6,852 bases of DNA from an uncultured Paracoccaceae bacterium (GTDB lineage Bacteria > Pseudomonadota > Alphaproteobacteria > Rhodobacterales > Rhodobacteraceae): positions 1 through 6,852 of the forward strand of contig CALHST010000187.1 in the NCBI GenBank assembly GCA_938038825.1, written 5' to 3'. The first letter of the stretch is position 1; every line of letters begins with the position of its first letter. The notes beneath the pieces are model-generated. The model saw only the letters and a list, made by a program, of their open reading frames with translations. It was not told the origin of the DNA and made no database searches. A program made the translations under genes and the position numbers. Positions 4,701 to 6,852 of the stretch are shown piece by piece.

Positions 4701-6486
4701 GGCAGAACAGACAGCCAAACAGCGCATCGGGATTGTATTGCACAACACTGAACCAGCGCCGGAAACATGGATTTGGCGCGCAATATTGCGGAAAATTCCG
4801 CGACGCGATGCCGAAATCTTCGTTTTCTTTACCGAACAGAACGCCCCACCCAAATCAGGTTTTGAAAACTGCACCTTCGTGGGTTTGGCCGGTAAATCAC
4901 TGTCAGAAACTGTTCTTGCCCTGCGTCGCGCCAATGTGGACGTAATGATATTGGGTGCAAATTTTTACGGACATTGTTTCATGGCAGAGGTATGCGCGCA
5001 CCGCCTTGCGCCTCGCCAGATTGCCCTATCTGCTGCTTTCCCTGCCACAACCGGCCTTAGCAGTGTCGACACGTTTGTTTTGGGAAACGCGGTTTGCCCA
5101 AAATCAGCTGAGTCTGATTATTGCGAAGATGTGGTTTGGGCACCCGGTGCCGGACAAGCCTTTGATTTGCCGACACCGCCAGAGGCAAGCCAAAAGCAAA
5201 CAACAACAACACGCCGCCGTATAGGTATCGACAAGAACGCCATCTTGTTGGTCAGCGGCGCGATGCAAGACAAGATCACATCAGATGTTCTGAACACATG
5301 GACACAAATCTTGTCGGCCGAACCCAAAGCGATTTTGGTGCTTTACCCATTTGCATCAAGTTGGCAGCAAAACTATGAAACGGCCCCATTCATGGAAAGG
5401 CTAAGCGCAACATGTGATGCCCATGGTGTTGCGATGTCCCGCGTTCGCATTTTACCGTCCATCCCGAATTACGAAGTGAAACAAATTCTGGCGGCTTCAG
5501 ATATCTACTTGGACAGTTTTGCCTATTCCGGGGCTACAACAACGGTCGAGGCGCTTCAAAACGGGCTTCCAGTCATCGCCATGCAAGGAACCACGCAACG
5601 CGGCCATCAAGCCGCAGGTTGGTTGATCGAGCATGGGCTCGAGGCGTTGGTTGCAAAAGATATGAAGGATTATGTCCGGTTGGCCGCGGACCTCGCAAAG
5701 GACACAGCCCGCCATAAGAAATTGCGCGCGGCCATAAGGGCACAACACGCCAATACAATGCGTCAAAAACCGTTTGCCGACTGGTTTGAATCCTTTTTGC
5801 TGCCGGAAAATGACCAAGCAGATATCGCACATCGGTATCTGTTTCATCACATGCCCAAAACAGGCGGTACGAGCTTAAAGCGCGTTTTTGGTGACTGGTT
5901 CACCTTGATCGAAGATTACCGCAAACCTTGGGCATATGTAATGCCGCCTAAGCAGGACTTAGCCAAACATGACGAGACCGTCATGCTGTGTGGTCATTTC
6001 TCTTCTGACAATGCCCCGCTTATTCAGCGCTATCCCGACGTAAGCGATCCGTCGAAATGGCGCAAAATTACCTTTCTTCGCGACCCACTCGAGCGTGCCA
6101 TTTCGATCCATGCCTATGAAAAACAGCTTCGTGATCAGTATGACCAAACTTATGAACCCCAACCACTTGGTGAGTTTCTAAGAACCAACACGGGGCTGTT
6201 TCTTACGCATTTTGAGTGTGATGCCAACAATTGGCGCGATGCGCTTGATACTTACTGGTTTATTGGGACCTTAGAACGCTTGCCGGAATGCCTGACATAT
6301 TTGGCAGACCAAATCGGCAAGCCAGCACCGGTTTTCCTGCCCCATGAGAACAGCGCTGAACGTGATGAACAAGCGAGTGAAGAAGACATCGCCGTATTTC
6401 GTGCCAACAATGCGATCGAGTTCGAGATTTATGACGCTGTTTCAAAACGACTTGAAACGCTACTCGGCCAACATGCGCGCGATTAG
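1711..6486 (+). CDS. GT2-GT41-sulfotransferase multidomain glycan-modifying enzyme
   Basis: This 1591-residue protein carries three catalytic modules in one frame: a GT2 glycosyltransferase (about 6-212), beta-rich modules (about 353-770), a mostly helical section (785-1000), a GT41-like glycosyltransferase (1004-1365) and a sulfotransferase (1374-1590). It has no signal peptide or clear transmembrane helix, so it should act in the cytoplasm, where nucleotide sugars and PAPS are found. It probably transfers sugars and a sulfate to a surface glycan or a protein before export. The start is uncertain. The frame is open back to 1630 but has no ATG or GTG there. TTG at 1711 has AAAGG 12 bases upstream; GTG at 1726 would begin right at the first GT2 strand (VSVIVTNYNYG). 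I keep TTG. No ribosome binding site is strong. The gene follows the lipoprotein by 56 bases and its 3' end overlaps the opposing epimerase gene by 27 bases. The domain calls are firm; donors and acceptor are unknown. Confidence 0.9.
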   Translation: MGVFSVSVIVTNYNYGHYIPSCLESLAAQTSPPDEIIVVDDGSTDGSRAILAEFPNITHIDQPNGGQAAAFNAGFSASRGDIVMFVDADDKLLPHAIEVVRRLWSTHVSALSFGLQMIDGQGHSIGQYPMEVPDRDNLDRLLNHLTIPFMPTTGNAFGRDAIEWAFPLPTERWRISADAILIRAALLSAPIRHIRQTLGAYRVHGQNNYFRSGATGPWRANRGLRDIAQAGLDLVSMTARAKKPLPTAYRHKLHYAALRNQLKAEDIAFDRGAFVAFRKRLLSDCERGRFRLYLWALTFSAVHSRALRRMLVDPRSQPRALSGFLERIRGRTLRDQLAEDVPQRGPFSSGLLPDMTVSQDPMDWLTGPEWNRDHGTNAVDLCATHSRFSFKRAWSGPAILSLDIAPRHGPLVELSVFHNGLPLGTQTVKNRQTLTFSLPENTQTLNRKDVIEIAVRDLWRGRFGVFSRMMLKAHRLKVHSVKVLPQTADPASAVLTASSPTPMTSLGDVVRKPNGETLVGEILIGTGEIVTVSVPALESPYCLAITFSKDQPKGSMTITLNDDVLCCADIGPNTQCLCEMAEYLRVFDAPAQLQFTFEPSDFLDDVIVAINDMAWVPGAAIGRYGWPTLTPGMWAGIGMGPALTSYLGEGWQHMDDGTAIMHGSAAQLTLSQAAISHIAVLRLELEPLDLAVTQDPLVLVVAAHGEERMTVQLVGPGIIDVDLTGISPDKSHLVAIDLYAARQPETQEGNPEGPQDHGGLRLSRMGLAAEATPPLRPNMVVNSKPDTTVQRQLDMIRNALSSAASTRDLQNLRNDLIVTISHLSPNAAFACLTADDLSVMATLSAKLPPHIDATSEPSLNDSDWLQGLTFCILRGPAFVTLRGVEFADLPDMTRDFAQILGSFLVMDPVFGTPRDRLADFQNHLIDVMQQARNALASSPVGSFHYLLATATVSAFRAKSLLFSDLPLRPHVEAFGQALEAKLLRQGHNLFAPQDATPAEQTAKQRIGIVLHNTEPAPETWIWRAILRKIPRRDAEIFVFFTEQNAPPKSGFENCTFVGLAGKSLSETVLALRRANVDVMILGANFYGHCFMAEVCAHRLAPRQIALSAAFPATTGLSSVDTFVLGNAVCPKSAESDYCEDVVWAPGAGQAFDLPTPPEASQKQTTTTRRRIGIDKNAILLVSGAMQDKITSDVLNTWTQILSAEPKAILVLYPFASSWQQNYETAPFMERLSATCDAHGVAMSRVRILPSIPNYEVKQILAASDIYLDSFAYSGATTTVEALQNGLPVIAMQGTTQRGHQAAGWLIEHGLEALVAKDMKDYVRLAADLAKDTARHKKLRAAIRAQHANTMRQKPFADWFESFLLPENDQADIAHRYLFHHMPKTGGTSLKRVFGDWFTLIEDYRKPWAYVMPPKQDLAKHDETVMLCGHFSSDNAPLIQRYPDVSDPSKWRKITFLRDPLERAISIHAYEKQLRDQYDQTYEPQPLGEFLRTNTGLFLTHFECDANNWRDALDTYWFIGTLERLPECLTYLADQIGKPAPVFLPHENSAERDEQASEEDIAVFRANNAIEFEIYDAVSKRLETLLGQHARD
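1726..2346 (+). other. GT2 (GT-A fold) domain of the giant enzyme
   Basis: Residues 6-212. The opening strand SVIVTNYNYGHYI is typical of family 2 glycosyltransferases. It is followed by EIIVVDDGSTDGS (nucleotide-binding Asp pair D40-D41 and D45), NGGQAAAFNAGF, and the metal-binding DxD in FVDADD (D87-D90). D178 in WRISADAIL is the likely catalytic-base position, and GAYRVHGQNNY (199-209) is the usual GT2 motif near the end of the fold. All expected active-site motifs are present, so the domain should be active. The donor sugar cannot be told from these motifs. Confidence 0.88.
2767..4020 (+). other. Beta-rich, probably carbohydrate-binding-like modules
   Basis: Residues about 353-770 alternate short hydrophobic strands with Gly/Asn/Asp turns and appear to form two or three beta-sandwich modules: about 353-485, 510-615 and 636-750. 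The first and third share a layout in which an aromatic/Gly segment (WLTGPEWNRDHG; SYLGEGWQHMDDGTAIMHG) leads into strands such as ILSLDI or LRLELEP, and then 'ELSVFHNG' or 'VLVVAAHGEE'. Such modules often accompany bacterial glycosyltransferases. The middle module carries a cysteine cluster, CC-x8-C-x-C (566, 567, 576, 578). Binding of glycan acceptor is inferred; no family could be named with certainty. Confidence 0.5.
4063..4710 (+). other. Helical section before the GT41 domain
   Basis: Residues about 785-1000 are rich in Leu, Ala, Gln and Arg with amphipathic spacing, for example RQLDMIRNALSSA, RDLQNLRNDL and LADFQNHLIDVMQQARNAL. It sits where eukaryotic O-GlcNAc transferases carry TPR repeats and where HMW1C-type enzymes carry an all-alpha domain. 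I see no TPR consensus. A structural role like the all-alpha domain of HMW1C is possible but is inferred from position only. Confidence 0.4.
4720..5805 (+). other. GT41-like (OGT/SPINDLY/HMW1C) glycosyltransferase domain
   Basis: Residues about 1004-1365. The N-half has RIGIVLHNTE, ANVDVMILGANFYGH, HRLAPRQIAL and then FPATTGLSSVDTFVLG, the 'TTG..S.D..L' signature of bacterial GT41 relatives. The C-half has SGAMQDKIT, AILVLYPFASSW, SDIYLDSFAYSGATTTVEAL and GLPVIAMQG. Aligned by eye with human OGT, K1188 falls at the diphosphate-binding Lys842, and T1276-T1277 at Thr921-Thr922. The HP motif after the first strand of OGT is not seen, and the uracil-stacking His901 position seems to hold V1256, so donor recognition may differ. 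GT41 members transfer GlcNAc, fucose or glucose to proteins, and some act on glycans. Confidence 0.82.
5830..6480 (+). other. C-terminal PAPS-dependent sulfotransferase domain
   Basis: Residues about 1374-1590. YLFHHMPKTGGTSLKRVF (P1382-S1388) is the 5'-phosphosulfate-binding loop that grips PAPS. KITFLRDPLERAISIHAYEK (R1457, S1465) is the 3'-phosphate-binding element. CGHF (H1429) sits where carbohydrate 2-O-sulfotransferases have their catalytic histidine. ENSAERDEQASEED and the final IYDAVSKRLETLL helix fit the C-terminal part of bacterial sulfotransferases of the Sulfotransfer_2 type. The domain seems complete and would sulfate a hydroxyl of a glycan using PAPS. It needs PAPS-forming genes elsewhere in the genome. 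Confidence 0.85.
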
Positions 6487-6852
6487 GTCCTTGGCCGTAA
6501 ACCGTGGAGCCCACCCGGGATAGTCTTTCTGAAAACGCCGCGTGTCGGAAATCCACCATTGGTGATCTCCGTACCGCGTTTGAACTGTTTGGGTGCGCGC
6601 AACCTCTCGGCCCAGAATTTCCTGCGCGATATCCAATGCTTCGGTGACGGATACAGAACTGCCTCGACCTCCGCCAATGTTATAGACAGCCGACCCCGCA
6701 AAATCTGAGACCACTCGAACAAAGGCATCGGCTAAATCATTTGCGTGGAGATTGTCGCGCACTTGTTTGCCCCCATTTCCGATAACTTCGTATGGCTTGC
6801 CATTGCGCGCCGACTTGCAAAGATAGGACAAGAAACCATGTGCCTTTGCACC
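6460..6852 (-). CDS. NAD-dependent sugar-nucleotide epimerase, CDP-paratose 2-epimerase-like (partial)
   Basis: The C-terminal 130 residues of this minus-strand gene are present; the frame is open through the right window edge, so the N-terminal NAD-binding Rossmann half is missing. The start codon is outside the window, and the TTG and other in-frame codons inside it are not real starts. Visible motifs are GFLSYL, GKQVRDN (6751-6771) plus LHANDLADAF, YNIGGG followed by RGSSVSVTEAL (6667-6684 for the glycine motif), GDHQWWISD (6544-6570) and YPGW near the end. This set is that of extended-SDR enzymes related to CDP-paratose 2-epimerase (RfbE), which interconvert nucleotide-linked sugars for O-antigen and other surface glycans. 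The exact substrate is not decidable from this fragment. The stop at 6460-6462 lies inside the end of the giant glycosyltransferase gene, which points the opposite way. Confidence 0.85.
   Translation of the reverse strand, partial: GAKAHGFLSYLCKSARNGKPYEVIGNGGKQVRDNLHANDLADAFVRVVSDFAGSAVYNIGGGRGSSVSVTEALDIAQEILGREVARTQTVQTRYGDHQWWISDTRRFQKDYPGWAPRFTAKDLIARMLAE

Noticed and set aside
4484..4945. 153-codon plus-strand frame inside the GT41 part
   Set aside because: Cys/His/Pro-rich translation without family signature, overlapping a clearly coding frame.
1..6852. tRNA, rRNA, CRISPR array, transposase or insertion sequence ends
   Set aside because: No cloverleaf, no regularly spaced direct repeats, no transposase-like protein and no matching terminal inverted repeats were seen on either strand.

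Overview
The window looks like accessory, surface-glycan DNA from an alphaproteobacterium, most likely a marine Rhodobacterales (Roseobacter-group) species. This is an inference from moderate G+C content, the codon style, a BapA-like adhesin N-terminus, short lipoproteins of this kind and a sulfotransferase. No rRNA, tRNA or other taxonomic marker is present, so the placement is tentative.

Layout. At the left edge, on the minus strand, lie the first 70 codons of a protein with the BapA/Bap/LapF prefix-like domain that opens many large secreted adhesins. A 30-codon small ORF sits just before it and overlaps its ribosome binding site. From about 310 to 1234 there is no convincing intact gene. 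This stretch holds two inverted repeats, a possible decayed minus-strand coding remnant (710-1061) and, near its right end, a plausible promoter for the rightward genes. On the plus strand there follows a 139-residue lipoprotein (1235-1654) and, 56 bases later, a single 1591-codon gene (1711-6486). The right edge carries the C-terminal 130 residues of a minus-strand NAD-dependent sugar-nucleotide epimerase of the CDP-paratose 2-epimerase (RfbE) type. Its 3' end overlaps the giant gene by 27 bases.

The centrepiece is the 1591-residue protein. It reads as one chain: an N-terminal GT2 (GT-A fold) glycosyltransferase with DDGSTD and DADD motifs, a long beta-rich section that looks like two or three beta-sandwich modules, a helical section, a GT41 (O-GlcNAc transferase/SPINDLY/HMW1C-like, GT-B fold) glycosyltransferase, and a C-terminal PAPS-dependent sulfotransferase with a PKTGGTS loop. 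All three enzyme modules keep recognisable nucleotide-binding motifs. The simplest reading is a cytoplasmic enzyme that adds two sugars and a sulfate to the same acceptor, either a polysaccharide, a glycolipid or a protein. The flanking epimerase would supply or interconvert a nucleotide sugar, and the nearby adhesin is one possible, unproven acceptor. The order of the reactions and the identity of donor and acceptor cannot be read from the sequence.
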